DNA of 64,000 nucleotides from Hymenobacter chitinivorans DSM 11115 (GCF_002797555.1 NZ_PGFA01000001.1:310001-374000); one strand, 5' to 3'; counted from the stretch's first letter, positions 1 to 8,883 are shown. Notes: generated by a model from the letters alone, not told the origin. A program made the numbers and translations.

Positions 1-515
1 GAGTAGGGCGTGTTACGGTCGCCGTACGACTCGTTCGGCAGGTAACCAGCGGCTACCGGGCCGTTAGCAGCAGTCAGCATCATGGGCGTGTTGGCGGCGA
101 AGCCATTGGCCATTACGGGATACTGTTGCTGTTGTTTCTGAGTCTGGGCGGCCAGATCGGCTTTACGTTCGGCGGCGGCTACGCGGCGGGCCAGCGCGGC
201 GCGCTCGGCACGGGCTTCGGCGGCGCGGTTGGCTGCTACCTGACGGGCGGCAGCTTCCGCGGCGGCCTTCTTACGCTTGTTGTCGGTGTGCTTGCCGATG
301 GCATAACCTACGCCAGCCCCGGCTACCCCGCCTACTACGCCACCCACGGCGCGGTTGCGCTTGTTGATGATAGCACCGGCAGCGGCCCCGCCGATACCAC
401 CAATGACGGCACCTTTAGCCTGGGGGCTCCACTTACCATTTTGGGCCTGGGCCATGTTGCTATACACAGCGGTAAAGAACATTACCAGGGCGAGAATCAA
501 ACTGACCTTTTTCAT
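1..515 (-). CDS. Glycine-zipper envelope protein, partial (3' end outside window)
   Basis: Reading from the ATG at 515, about 171 residues are visible before the window edge. The product starts with a signal peptide (MKK, hydrophobic core, cleavage near A-Q-A-Q at residues 22-25). Residues about 34-75 are glycine-rich with repeated GG-x-GG and G-x3-G spacing, the pattern of glycine-zipper (YMGG-like) domains that insert in or lie along membranes. Residues about 80-120 are Ala/Arg/Lys-rich and probably form a helix or coiled coil, followed by a short glutamine run. I infer a periplasmic or outer-membrane protein of unknown function. The C-terminus is missing, so no further domain can be excluded. 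Confidence 0.75.
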   Translation of the reverse strand, partial: MKKVSLILALVMFFTAVYSNMAQAQNGKWSPQAKGAVIGGIGGAAAGAIINKRNRAVGGVVGGVAGAGVGYAIGKHTDNKRKKAAAEAAARQVAANRAAEARAERAALARRVAAAERKADLAAQTQKQQQQYPVMANGFAANTPMMLTAANGPVAAGYLPNESYGDRNTPY

Positions 516-680
516 GACTTAAGTTCTTTAAGATTTCAGAACACTTCTTCAGTTGTGAGAAGGTGTTTTGCAAGCACCGTGCCAGTACGGAAGCCGCCCC
601 GGCCCAGTGCCAAAACCTATACGACGGAAAAGCTCGCCAGGATTTGCTGCCTCGGCCCAGCCGAAAAGCCCCATTTAGGG

Positions 681-1610
681 CTATTTTACCAGCCAGCCGT
701 TGGCATCGAGCCAGTTTTGGAGCCGGTCGGTCCAGTTGTCTTTGGTGGTCTTATTGTTCATGCCAAAGCCGTGGCCGCCCTTGGGATACAGGTGCATTTC
801 CACGGGTACCCCAGCCCGCAAACAGGCCTCGTAGAAGCGCAGGCTGTTCTGCACTTTCACCGTTTTATCGTCGGCGGCATGCACCAGAAAGGTCGGGGGC
901 GTTTGGCTGGTGACCTGCTGCTCGTTAGAATACAGCCGGATCTGGTCGGCCGTGGGCGCGTCGCCGAGCAAGCTCTTGCGGGAGCCGGCGTGGGCCAGAC
1001 TATCCGTGAAGCTGATGACCGGGTAGAGCAGGATCTGAAAGTCGGGGCGGGCTGAGGTGGCGCTAACGGTACCTGCTATGTTACCCGGGACAACCCGGCG
1101 TGCTGCATTACCGGCCGTAGCCGCCAGGTGGCCCCCCGCCGAAAAGCCCATAATGCCCACCCGGTTGGGGTTGATGCCGTACTCAGCGGCCCGCTGCCGC
1201 ACCAGGCGCAGGGCCTGCTGGGCGTCCAGGAGCGGGGCCGTGGTTTTGTCGACCTGGCTCTGGTCGTTGGGCAGGCGGTACTTGAGCACGAAGGCCGTAA
1301 CGCCCATGTCGTTGAGGCGCTTGGCTACGTCGGTACCCTCGTGGTCCATTGAGAGGCGCACGTAGCCGCCGCCGGGGCAGATAATGACGGCCGTACCGTT
1401 GGCTTTTTCCTTCGGGGCCCGGAACACCTGCAGCGTGGGCTGCACCACGTTGGACACCCGCACTCCGCCGTTGGCCAGCGTGATGGTGCTTTCCTGCAGG
1501 TTGGTGGCAATGGAGTTGGGAATGGTGCCCGAATAGAGCGAGACAATGCTTTGGGCAGACATAGCGTGGGCGAAAAAACCGAGCAGGGCGGTCAAAACAA
1601 ACGCTTTCAT
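681..1610 (-). CDS. Secreted alpha/beta-hydrolase esterase (BD-FAE / acetylesterase-like)
   Basis: A 309-residue exported hydrolase. I chose the ATG at 1610 because it begins a clean signal peptide (MKAFVLTALLGFF...AMSAQ); an upstream start at 1643 would only add 11 residues before it. The fold is shown by the oxyanion motif PGGGY, the nucleophile elbow G-F-S-A-G-G (Ser157), an acid in HAADD (about Asp248) and the catalytic histidine in GGHGFG (His280). This is the organisation of Bacteroidota carbohydrate esterases and related lipases/dienelactone-hydrolase-like enzymes acting on acylated plant polysaccharides. The exact substrate cannot be read from sequence. A pectinesterase lies 11 kb away but not in an operon with it. 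Confidence 0.85.
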   Translation of the reverse strand: MKAFVLTALLGFFAHAMSAQSIVSLYSGTIPNSIATNLQESTITLANGGVRVSNVVQPTLQVFRAPKEKANGTAVIICPGGGYVRLSMDHEGTDVAKRLNDMGVTAFVLKYRLPNDQSQVDKTTAPLLDAQQALRLVRQRAAEYGINPNRVGIMGFSAGGHLAATAGNAARRVVPGNIAGTVSATSARPDFQILLYPVISFTDSLAHAGSRKSLLGDAPTADQIRLYSNEQQVTSQTPPTFLVHAADDKTVKVQNSLRFYEACLRAGVPVEMHLYPKGGHGFGMNNKTTKDNWTDRLQNWLDANGWLVK

Positions 1611-1659
1611 AGGCAGAGCGAGAGGTGAAAGCCGAAAGTACAAGATGCAACGGGTATTG

Positions 1660-4600
1660 CTAGGCGGTAACGAGGCCAGTAGCGGCCTTTTTCAGGGTGG
1701 CCGAGCTGCTCCACTCGCGCAGGCGGCTTTGTACAGCCGGCGGCACCGGCTGGCGGGTGCGGCCCTGCAGGTCGGCGTAGGCTTCGATGAGCTTGCGGGT
1801 GTTGCGCAGGGGCGCGGCGGGCAGGAGCGGCAGCAGCGCGTTCAGCAGCTGGCGCAGGGCATCGTCGGTGAGCGGGTCGATGGCGCGGGCCTGGGCCAGC
1901 CCGTCGGTGAGGCGCTGCAGGGGAGCAAACTCCGTAGCCAGGATTTTGCCCAGGGCCGCACCCAGGTCGGTGGGCTGCAGGCGGCCCGTGGCAATGGCCG
2001 AGAGCAGCACTTCCAAAGCCAGGGCGCGGCATACCGGTGCATAATGCACCAGGCCCATAGCCAGCAGGACGGAGGTACTCTCATCGAAGGCCGGGCCGGG
2101 CACCAGCAGGGAGGTAAGAAACTGCTGCACCGCGTCGCGGCCTTCCGAGCCCTGGCTGTCGGTACGGCAGGCTATGCGTAGCAAGTGCCAGTGCAGCGGG
2201 GCGGGGTTGTTGGGCAGCAAGCTGAGCAGAAAGCCCAGGTCGGCGTTTACCGACCATAGATAGTACTGATTAGTGTACGGCAGACCGGCGTGCAAAGCAT
2301 ACAGCAGCAGCGGCGAAGCGGCTCGTTTGCCGGGCGGCTGGGTAATGACGCTCAACTCTTGCCACACGGTGGTGACTTCCGGCTTTTCCTTGTTCCAGCT
2401 TTGCTTGTAGGTATTGGATTTTCGCTCAAACTGCCACGTCGGGTGCCAAGGCTCCGCCACGCCGGGGCCGGCGGCGAGCGGCTCCAGCTCCGGGAAAACC
2501 GCCGTGGGGCGGCGGGTGCGGGCTGCCACGGCCCATAGCCAGGGCAGGGCTTCAGCCAGGGGCAGCACACTGGCCTCGGGCTGAGCCTGCCGGAACGGGT
2601 TGAGCTGCCCGAACTTTTTGGCGACGGTTTGCACTACCGAGGCCAGCTCCCGGGCCGCGGGCGTCAGCAGAGGCAGGGCTTGCTCCACGTCGGCGGGGGC
2701 CAGCAGCCAGCCCAGCAGGGCCCGCAGCTCGGCGTGCTGAAGCTGGGGCAGCTGCTGCCGGGCCTCGGCCGCGTCGGCATCGGCCCGGAAGGCCGTCCGG
2801 GCCAGGGCCAGGGCTAGGTCGGCGGCCTGGGGCAAGTGGCCGGCGGCCTGGTAGGCCAGCAGCTTCTGCACCAAGACGGAGGGCGCCACCCAGTAGGGGG
2901 CGTGGCTGGGCGTGCTCAGCAGGGGCAGCGTTTCGGCGCCGGCCTGCAGCTGCTGCTCGACGGCCGCCAGCCGCTGCTGCTCCACCCGCAGCAGCGGGTC
3001 GGGGTTGCTGTACTTCTGGTCGTGGACGCCCACCTGCCGCACTTTAAGCTCGGGAAAGCCCTGAAACCAGCTGATGAGCAAGGCCGCCAGCAGCTCCCGC
3101 CGCCCGTTGCGGCCCTCGGCAAACCGGGTTTCGCGCAGAATGATGGCAGCTTCAGCCTCGGTTTTGCCTTTCAGCTCCCAGGGCAACACCTGCAGCAGGT
3201 AGGGCCGCAGCTGCTGGGCGTAGCCCTCCGGGTACTGCCCCCGCAGGCGCAGCAGGCCGTCGAGCCACCGCTCCACGGCTGCCGGCTCGTTTTGCTGGAC
3301 CACCTGCCCGGTCAGAAACAGCAGCTCGTGCCAGTCGGCCACTGGGGCCAGGGCCGTGGCCGGGGAAATATCCGGCCCAAAGTCCGTTACTGGGGCATAA
3401 ACCGCCGCTTCCGCCGAGGCCGGGTCGGTGGAGGGAGTGGCCCCCAGCCAGCTGCCCAGCGTGGTGCGGGCGGCGGCCGTGAGCAGGTCGGTGTAGAGAC
3501 TGATGGTAGCCGTTAGCTCGGCGGCTTCGTCGGCCCTGAGCACGGGCTTTTTAGCGCCCAGCAGGCCGGCCAGCAGCTTGGCGGCCCGTTCCTGCACGCC
3601 GGCATCGGCATTGGTCAGGGCCGAGACGGTAAGGCGGGCCACGGTGGGCGCCAGGTTGGGCTGCCGCTTCACGAGCTTTTCGAAAGCGCCCAGCAGGCTG
3701 CGCAAGGCCGTTTTCAGATCCTGCCGGGTGAGCAGGCCCTCGGCGTAGAGCAGCAGCGGGGCCGGCTCGAAGCCCGGTTCGGTCCACAGATCCTTGAGCT
3801 GGTCGAGGGCGAAGTTGACGACCAGAGGCAGGGGGTGGGAAAGCAGCTCTACTAACTCGTTTTGCCGCTCCAGCCGTTCGGCCGTCGTGGGCTGCAGGGC
3901 CAGAAACAGGTTTTTAAACCACGTCAGCAAGGGCCGGCGGAAGTCGCGGCGCAAGGCCAGCAGGCAGCGGCCCAGCAGGTCGGCCCGGTCCAGGTGGCCC
4001 GACTTGACCAACTGCTCCAGCAAGGTCAGCCAGTTTACTTCCCGCCGGTCCTTGTCGGTAAAGGTGCTGGCCGAATCTACCATCGTGTCGAAGTCGAAGA
4101 GCAGGGGCAGGTCCCGGCTCAGCAGCACCGGGTCGGCCTGCAAAAAGGCCAGGATCTGCTGGTCGTAGCCGTGAATGTTGCCGCTCTTGACGGCGTTGCG
4201 CTGCCAGTTGTAGCGCACCAGCAGGTGGGCCAGCGACTGGGCAAACAGCCACGGGTCGTAGTCCACCAGGCCCTCGTCGGCCAGGCTGCGCAGTTGGTCG
4301 TAGCTCAGCACCTGCCAGGGGTTGCTGCGGGTAATGCGCTGCAGCCACTCGGTCAGCCAGGCGGGGCGGGCGTGGCGCAGCACGGTCAGAAACAGGTCCT
4401 GGTGCCCTTCGCTGTGCTTGGGGTGCTGATTGTGCAGGAAGTTCCAGGGAATATCGAAGCTGCGGCCCAGGGCCTCTTTGCGCGAGTAGGTGGCCAGGCC
4501 GGCCAGAAACAGCTGGGCACCCCGGTCGTGGGGAAACCGGTCCTGCCGGCGCCAGTCGTTCATTTCGCGCTGCAGCTCCTTGGTTTTCTGGCGCACGACC

Positions 4601-4710
4601 AGCACGTCCTTCTTATCGAGCTGCACCAGAAAATCGACCAGCTCGCGCAGGCTGCGGTGACGGGCCAGGTGCTCAAAGGCTTCGACCGGGGCAAAGTGGG
4701 ACATATTCAT
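1660..4710 (-). CDS. DUF6493-like large helical-repeat protein, partner of SWIM protein
   Basis: A 1016-residue protein with no signal peptide or membrane segment, leucine/alanine-rich throughout, with many short amphipathic helices like HEAT or ARM repeats (for instance around residues 280-400). I recognise it as resembling DUF6493 proteins, which in Bacteroidota and actinomycetes are encoded beside SWIM zinc-finger proteins. It lies 48 nt downstream of the SWIM gene on the same strand, so the two are probably co-transcribed. The start ATG at 4710 is followed by another ATG two codons later (4704), either of which may be used. Function is unknown. The family name is from memory of similarity, not a search. 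Confidence 0.65.
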   Translation of the reverse strand: MNMSHFAPVEAFEHLARHRSLRELVDFLVQLDKKDVLVVRQKTKELQREMNDWRRQDRFPHDRGAQLFLAGLATYSRKEALGRSFDIPWNFLHNQHPKHSEGHQDLFLTVLRHARPAWLTEWLQRITRSNPWQVLSYDQLRSLADEGLVDYDPWLFAQSLAHLLVRYNWQRNAVKSGNIHGYDQQILAFLQADPVLLSRDLPLLFDFDTMVDSASTFTDKDRREVNWLTLLEQLVKSGHLDRADLLGRCLLALRRDFRRPLLTWFKNLFLALQPTTAERLERQNELVELLSHPLPLVVNFALDQLKDLWTEPGFEPAPLLLYAEGLLTRQDLKTALRSLLGAFEKLVKRQPNLAPTVARLTVSALTNADAGVQERAAKLLAGLLGAKKPVLRADEAAELTATISLYTDLLTAAARTTLGSWLGATPSTDPASAEAAVYAPVTDFGPDISPATALAPVADWHELLFLTGQVVQQNEPAAVERWLDGLLRLRGQYPEGYAQQLRPYLLQVLPWELKGKTEAEAAIILRETRFAEGRNGRRELLAALLISWFQGFPELKVRQVGVHDQKYSNPDPLLRVEQQRLAAVEQQLQAGAETLPLLSTPSHAPYWVAPSVLVQKLLAYQAAGHLPQAADLALALARTAFRADADAAEARQQLPQLQHAELRALLGWLLAPADVEQALPLLTPAARELASVVQTVAKKFGQLNPFRQAQPEASVLPLAEALPWLWAVAARTRRPTAVFPELEPLAAGPGVAEPWHPTWQFERKSNTYKQSWNKEKPEVTTVWQELSVITQPPGKRAASPLLLYALHAGLPYTNQYYLWSVNADLGFLLSLLPNNPAPLHWHLLRIACRTDSQGSEGRDAVQQFLTSLLVPGPAFDESTSVLLAMGLVHYAPVCRALALEVLLSAIATGRLQPTDLGAALGKILATEFAPLQRLTDGLAQARAIDPLTDDALRQLLNALLPLLPAAPLRNTRKLIEAYADLQGRTRQPVPPAVQSRLREWSSSATLKKAATGLVTA

Positions 4711-4758
4711 ACACGCAATGTTAGAAGCAGAATAACTATTGACTGAATTATTGACGGC

Positions 4759-6105
4759 TTAGGCGAAGCGCATCTGGGCGGCCAAAATGTGCTTGCAGGG
4801 GCCGCGCTGGCCCTGCAGGCCGCTAAACCAGGGGCAGGTGCAGCGGGCCGGCTCACTGCCGCCCACCAGCACGGTGTGCCACACATCGGTGCCGCGCACC
4901 CGGGCTTCGGTGCGGCCCCCGGCCCCCACGCCCACCAGCTGCACGTCGTCGGCGGCATCGAGCAGGGCCCGGGCGTTTTTCAGGCGGGGGTTCAGGCCCA
5001 GGATGCGGCCCAGCTTGAAGGGCAGGCGGCGGTAGAAGTGCTGGTTATCGGCTAGGTCGAAGCCCAGCAGGCCCATGGCCGAGAGGCTGGCGCAGAGCCG
5101 GTCGACGGTGTTGGGCGCCAGGTCGTTTTCCAGTGCAAACACGCTGGGATTAAACACCTCGTTGCCCCGGAACAGCCGGTTGGCCCCCGCCACCCACTCG
5201 GCGGGCAGCTCCTCCATCAGGGTGTCGAGCTGGTTGCCCTCCCCGGAAAAGCCCCGCCACACGTCGGCCGATAGGGCCAGCAGAAACCGCTGCCCGCCGC
5301 CCAGCTCCAGCACGAAGGCCGAAGACTGCCCGTCGGGAGTGGCGTACACGCGCAGGGCCTCACAGAGCGGGAGCAGGCCTTCCAGCAGCCGCAGCCGGTG
5401 CACGCCGCCCACCCGCACGGCGCCGGCGCTGCCCACCGGCGAAAAGCTGGGCCGGGGGCCGCGCAGCACCAGGAAAAAGTCGGTTTTGGCCGTGCCGGCG
5501 GGCAGGCCCTGCACCAGCTGCAGGGCCTGCACCCGGGTCAGGCGCAGCTTTTCCTCCATCAGGGCCAGGTAGGCCTGCACGCTGGTCAGGCCCTTAATCC
5601 ACCGCTCGGGCAGGGTTACTTTGCGCTCCACCACCTTGCCGGCGGCCCGCTCCAGGGTTACTTCCTTGTCGCCGACGGAGAGGATAACCGGCTCGGTGCG
5701 GGCAATGCGGGCCAGGGCGTTGACCATGGGCTCGTTGAAGTCGACGTTGGTGGTGCCGCTGCTCAAGAACTCGCCGTCGAGGGCTTCGGAGTTCAAGTCG
5801 AGGCGGGCGTAGACGCCGTTGCACGACGAGAAGGCCTCGAAGCGCAGCTGCCCGGCCCCGGCCGTCACGATGGGGTCGCGCAGGGCGGCACTCTGGGGCA
5901 CGAAGCGCGAGGCCACCACTTTTGCTAAGGTGCTTAGGCCCCGGGCCGCCAGCCAGGAGTCGCGCAGGCGGCCCCAGAAAAAGCAGGCCGAGCCGGTAGC
6001 CGTGGCGGCCTGCTCCTCGGCAAAGGCGGACAAGAGTAAGGAATTGCCCTCCGGACGGGCTTCCAGGGCGGAAGGGCGGGCATAGGCATACGCAAAGTCA
6101 GACAT
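4759..6105 (-). CDS. SWIM zinc-finger protein
   Basis: A 448-residue cytoplasmic protein. The C-terminal 30 residues carry the SWIM zinc-finger pattern C-x-C-x(n)-C-x-H (ARCTCPWF...GPCKHILAA), known to bind zinc and to mediate DNA or protein interactions. The rest has no enzyme motif I recognise. It is the first gene of a two-gene unit with the DUF6493-like gene. Related SWIM proteins elsewhere occur with MoxR-type AAA ATPases and von Willebrand A proteins (the Yeh-type clusters of enterobacteria are an example); neither is present within this window. The upstream region has an AT-rich patch near 6150-6180 that may hold the promoter. Confidence 0.85.
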   Translation of the reverse strand: MSDFAYAYARPSALEARPEGNSLLLSAFAEEQAATATGSACFFWGRLRDSWLAARGLSTLAKVVASRFVPQSAALRDPIVTAGAGQLRFEAFSSCNGVYARLDLNSEALDGEFLSSGTTNVDFNEPMVNALARIARTEPVILSVGDKEVTLERAAGKVVERKVTLPERWIKGLTSVQAYLALMEEKLRLTRVQALQLVQGLPAGTAKTDFFLVLRGPRPSFSPVGSAGAVRVGGVHRLRLLEGLLPLCEALRVYATPDGQSSAFVLELGGGQRFLLALSADVWRGFSGEGNQLDTLMEELPAEWVAGANRLFRGNEVFNPSVFALENDLAPNTVDRLCASLSAMGLLGFDLADNQHFYRRLPFKLGRILGLNPRLKNARALLDAADDVQLVGVGAGGRTEARVRGTDVWHTVLVGGSEPARCTCPWFSGLQGQRGPCKHILAAQMRFA

Positions 6106-6382
6106 GGCAAAGGCGTTAGATTAGGACTCTAAGGTAAGCGTTGGGGTTTACATTTACTAACTTTTTTAGTATATACTGGAGTGTGACCGACTAAGTTTTG
6201 CTAGTTAGGTTAGTTGAGCGGGGCGGGCTAACCGGAGTAGTCACATCGGCCTGCGCCTGGGCCGTAGCGTGGGCTGCGGGGGCCGCCAGATAAGGAGAGA
6301 CGGAGCGCATAAGGGTATGTGCGCTACTTCGGCGCGTCAGGCCGACCCCAGGCCGACAGCTCGCTGGCAATGGGAATCAGCT

Positions 6383-6430
6383 GGCATTGCAACGAGGCCA
6401 CGCGAGACGTCTCCCGCTGGTCGACAGGAC
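6383..6430. repeat. Decayed half-copy of dispersed inverted repeat (family A)
   Basis: The stretch GCATTGCAAC, then CACGCGAGA, GTCTCCCGCTGG and TCGACA follows the right arm of the element at 39167-39263 in the same order with several substitutions. The matching left arm is not visible, so this looks like a degraded remnant. Confidence 0.6.
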
Positions 6431-6566
6431 GGCTTGAAGGCTGGGCAGGGGCAAGGTCGCCGCTGGGATGGGCCGGCGGGCCGGGCCGGCGCTGCAAAAC
6501 AGGTCATGCACGGGGAGGTTATGGGCAAACCGAAATTTATATAGCAAGAACTGAATAATGGTTCTT

Positions 6567-6588
6567 AATACGGACACGATTCCGTATT
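6567..6588. promoter_or_regulatory. Candidate operator upstream of manganese catalase
   Basis: AATACGGA and TCCGTATT form a perfect 8-bp inverted repeat with a 6-nt spacer, 115 nt before the catalase start. A further half-like CCGTATT lies near 6603. The spacing fits a dimeric repressor or activator site, but the binding protein is unknown. Confidence 0.35.
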
Positions 6589-6703
6589 GGCCGACCGCAA
6601 AACCCGTATTTGCCAGGTATTAGCCCGCTGCAATGTCCCGTAGAAAAGGTCCAGCCCCGGTGGTTCGGGAACCTCACTCCACTACCAAAACCATTTCACC
6701 ACT

Positions 6704-7579
6704 ATGTTTTATCACGATAGAGAACTCCAGTACAAAGTCCGGGTCGAGAAGCCCAACCCCACCTTTGCGCGCATGCTGCAGCAGGCCATCGGCGGCATCG
6801 AGGGCGAAATCCGGGTGTGTCTGCAATACCTGTTTCAGGCCTGGGGCACCCGGGGCCCGGTGAAGTACCGCGACATGCTGCTCGAAACCGGCACCGAGGA
6901 AATGGCCCACATTGAGATGCTGGCCACGGCCGTGGCCCTCAACCTGGAAGGAGCCCCCACCAGCCTCAAGGATGAAATGGCCAAGGACAAGATGATCGGG
7001 GCCGTGCTCGGCGGCATGGACCCGCGCCACTTCCTCTCCGCGGGCCTGGCCGCCATGGCCGTCGACTCCAACGGGGTGCCGTTTAACGGCTCCTGGGTGG
7101 TGGGCAGCGGCAACACGGCCGCCGATATGTACGCCAACGTCATGGCCGAAAGCACCGGCCGGGTCCTGGCCACCCGCCTCTGGGAAATGACCGACGACCC
7201 GGGCATGAAGGACATGCTGAGCTTCCTCATTGCCCGCGACACAATGCACCAGAACCAGTGGCTGGCCGTCATCGAGGAGCTGGGCGGCGTGCAGGGCGTG
7301 CACCCGATTCCCAACTCCTTCCCCCAGGCCAAGGAGGTGCAGGACTTCAACTACGCCTTCGTGAGCACCTACATCAACAGCGGCGACGGCAACACGCCGG
7401 CCGGCCGCTGGACCCAGGGCCAGTCCATCGACGGCAAGGGCGAGTTCCACGTGGTGAAGGCCCAGCCCCTGGGCGGGGAGCCCAAGCTGGCCCCACCCGT
7501 GCCCGAGGGCCACGCCCAAACCGAGCAGATGACCCTGACCGACACCATCATCGGCAACATCAAGGACACGCTCAGCTAA
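6704..7579 (+). CDS. Manganese catalase
   Basis: A 291-residue non-haem catalase that disproportionates hydrogen peroxide with a dimanganese centre. The N-terminus MFYHDRELQYKVRV is typical of the family. All five metal ligands known from the Lactobacillus plantarum enzyme are present at matching positions: Glu35, Glu66, His69, Glu149 and His182 (the last two shifted by one residue). There is no signal peptide, so it is cytosolic. It is a single-gene unit with its own terminator just downstream and a possible operator dyad upstream. Length and ligand conservation make the call secure. Confidence 0.95.
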   Translation: MFYHDRELQYKVRVEKPNPTFARMLQQAIGGIEGEIRVCLQYLFQAWGTRGPVKYRDMLLETGTEEMAHIEMLATAVALNLEGAPTSLKDEMAKDKMIGAVLGGMDPRHFLSAGLAAMAVDSNGVPFNGSWVVGSGNTAADMYANVMAESTGRVLATRLWEMTDDPGMKDMLSFLIARDTMHQNQWLAVIEELGGVQGVHPIPNSFPQAKEVQDFNYAFVSTYINSGDGNTPAGRWTQGQSIDGKGEFHVVKAQPLGGEPKLAPPVPEGHAQTEQMTLTDTIIGNIKDTLS

Positions 7580-7597
7580 GCCCCGCTTGCGGCATTG

Positions 7598-7634
7598 AAA
7601 AGCCCCACCGACTACGTGTCGGCGGGGCTTTTTT
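7598..7634 (+). terminator. Rho-independent terminator of manganese catalase
   Basis: A 13-bp stem (AAGCCCCACCGAC with GTCGGCGGGGCTT, one mismatch, loop TACGT) followed by a T-run, starting 19 nt after the stop codon. Confidence 0.9.
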
Positions 7635-7723
7635 AGGTTCCAACGGGTGGCGTGCCCCCGGCGTGCCCCGCCTGCCTTCCGTAATCGGCCAGGCGGGGCG
7701 CGTTGGAGAAGTAACCAAGCTCC

Positions 7724-7945
7724 GGCACCAGTGCCTGAAGGGGTAAGAAGGCCCGGAACACCTTCGGCACCGGTGCCGGGCTTCTGTTAGGCACCTGGCC
7801 GATAGGCGGCACCGGTGCCGGACGTATACCGGGCTTCCTGCAGAGCTCCGGCACCGCTGCCGAAGGTGTTCCCACTATTCGGCAGACAGCTGGCACCGGT
7901 GCCGGAGCCTTCCCGGATACCCGGTAGGCTCCGGGCACCGGTGCC
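7724..7945. repeat. Six 12-bp palindromes spaced exactly 42 nt
   Basis: Copies of GGCACCGGTGCC begin at 7724, 7766, 7808, 7850, 7892 and 7934. Four are perfect; copy 1 has one substitution (CAG centre) and copy 4 another (GCT). The 30-nt intervals differ from one another, except that the end of interval 1 and the start of interval 4 share an inverted 13-nt stretch (AACACCTTCGGCA / TGCCGAAGGTGTT) symmetric around copy 3. The array fills the space between the catalase terminator and the end of the next gene. Because 42 is a multiple of three, several frames stay open across it, but none looks like a gene. Confidence 0.9.
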
Positions 7946-7949
7946 GGAC

Positions 7950-8666
7950 TTACTCGGCTGGGTTAGTAGGGGGTGGTGTTTTTTTGCGGCCCGCCGTCCG
8001 CTGAGTATTACGCTTCGGCAGCAGCGCATAGTTGAAGTACGTGGAGGCCTTAGCTGGCTCGCGGCGGTGCACGTAGAGGGCAGTGCAGTGCACGTCCCAG
8101 AGGGCATCGGCCAGTGCCAGCGCGTCGGGGCCCAGGTCCGAGATGGTGTCTTGCACGGCCTTTTGACCCCGGTTTTTGACGGTAGTGGCCTCCGTGTAAA
8201 CCGCCAACAGGGCCTTGGTTTGGGCACCGGCAGTTTGCAAGGCCGCGTCGGAGTGCTCTTCCAGCTGCTGCACGTAGGCGGCAAAGCGGGTGAGGCGCTT
8301 GGTTTTGGCGGCCCCGGTAAGGCCGATGAGCTTGTCGGGATAAAACAGGACCTCCTCGGCGGGGTGTTCGAGAAAGCGGGGCTGGAGCAGCCTGATATTG
8401 TTGATCTGCACCAGCTTTTTGAGGTCCTCGAAGGCCTCGTTCTCCGTTTGGGTGCCGCGCTGGCGCTGCCCGCTGCCCGTGGTGCGCCCGCGCAGGCCCA
8501 GGCGAAACTGGTCGAGGGCGGCTTGCAGGGCCGGGCGCTCGTCGCGCAGGAGCTTAGCTACCGAGGCGGGCTTGAGGGCCTCCAGGGTAAAGTCGGCAAA
8601 GGCCGCGAACGTGTCGCGGGAGGCGCGCAGGCGCCGGAAATGGTTGTCGTACCGTTCGTCGTACAT
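7950..8666 (-). CDS. Hypothetical protein, helical, cytoplasmic
   Basis: A 238-residue protein that I do not recognise. The ATG at 8666 (MYDERYDNHFRRL) is preferred to an upstream TTG at 8702, which would add 12 proline/serine-rich residues. The product lacks a signal peptide and membrane segments, is rich in charged residues and predicted helix, and ends in a basic, proline-rich tail (residues about 220-238). It stands alone between two genes on the other strand. Its 3' end abuts the 42-nt palindrome array, which may act in its mRNA end or as an independent DNA site. Confidence 0.6.
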   Translation of the reverse strand: MYDERYDNHFRRLRASRDTFAAFADFTLEALKPASVAKLLRDERPALQAALDQFRLGLRGRTTGSGQRQRGTQTENEAFEDLKKLVQINNIRLLQPRFLEHPAEEVLFYPDKLIGLTGAAKTKRLTRFAAYVQQLEEHSDAALQTAGAQTKALLAVYTEATTVKNRGQKAVQDTISDLGPDALALADALWDVHCTALYVHRREPAKASTYFNYALLPKRNTQRTAGRKKTPPPTNPAE

Positions 8667-8883
8667 AACGGGGGTAGGGGAAGAAGGTAAAGGATAAGAC
8701 AAGTGGCCGGAGCGGGGATAAGCGCGGTGTGTAACGGGGCCCGGGCCAGGCGGATAGGGTAGCGGTAAGTAGTTGAAAGGTTAGCAGAAAAACGGAATAG
8801 TGCAATAGGGTAGGTGCGTTGGAGAGAAAGTATTTTCGCCGGAACTTTACGGGGTTAACCTCGCGCGTATCTGACCCTATTGC

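Larger units (their letters stand above)
6106..6703. other. Intergenic region, divergent promoters plus decayed repeat
   Basis: Nearly 600 nt between the divergent SWIM and catalase genes. It contains an AT-rich patch (about 6145-6180), a decayed half-copy of the dispersed inverted repeat (6383-6430) and a perfect 8-bp dyad (6567-6588). The short open frames here have no protein-like composition, and I see no further gene. Confidence 0.6.

Noticed and set aside
6269-6577. Small genes in the SWIM-catalase gap
   Set aside because: Overlapping short frames on both strands have Arg/Gly/Ala-rich shadow composition and no conserved features; the DNA includes a decayed repeat.
7724-7945. CRISPR array
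   Set aside because: Repeats are only 12 bp and palindromic, with no cas genes in the window. Intervals have partial internal relations, unlike acquired spacers.
7633-8284. Open frames with 14-residue repeats (PAPVP / SGTGA) across the 42-nt array
   Set aside because: Several frames on both strands are open with equal quality, as expected from a repeated palindrome with a period divisible by three. None has a plausible start or signal.
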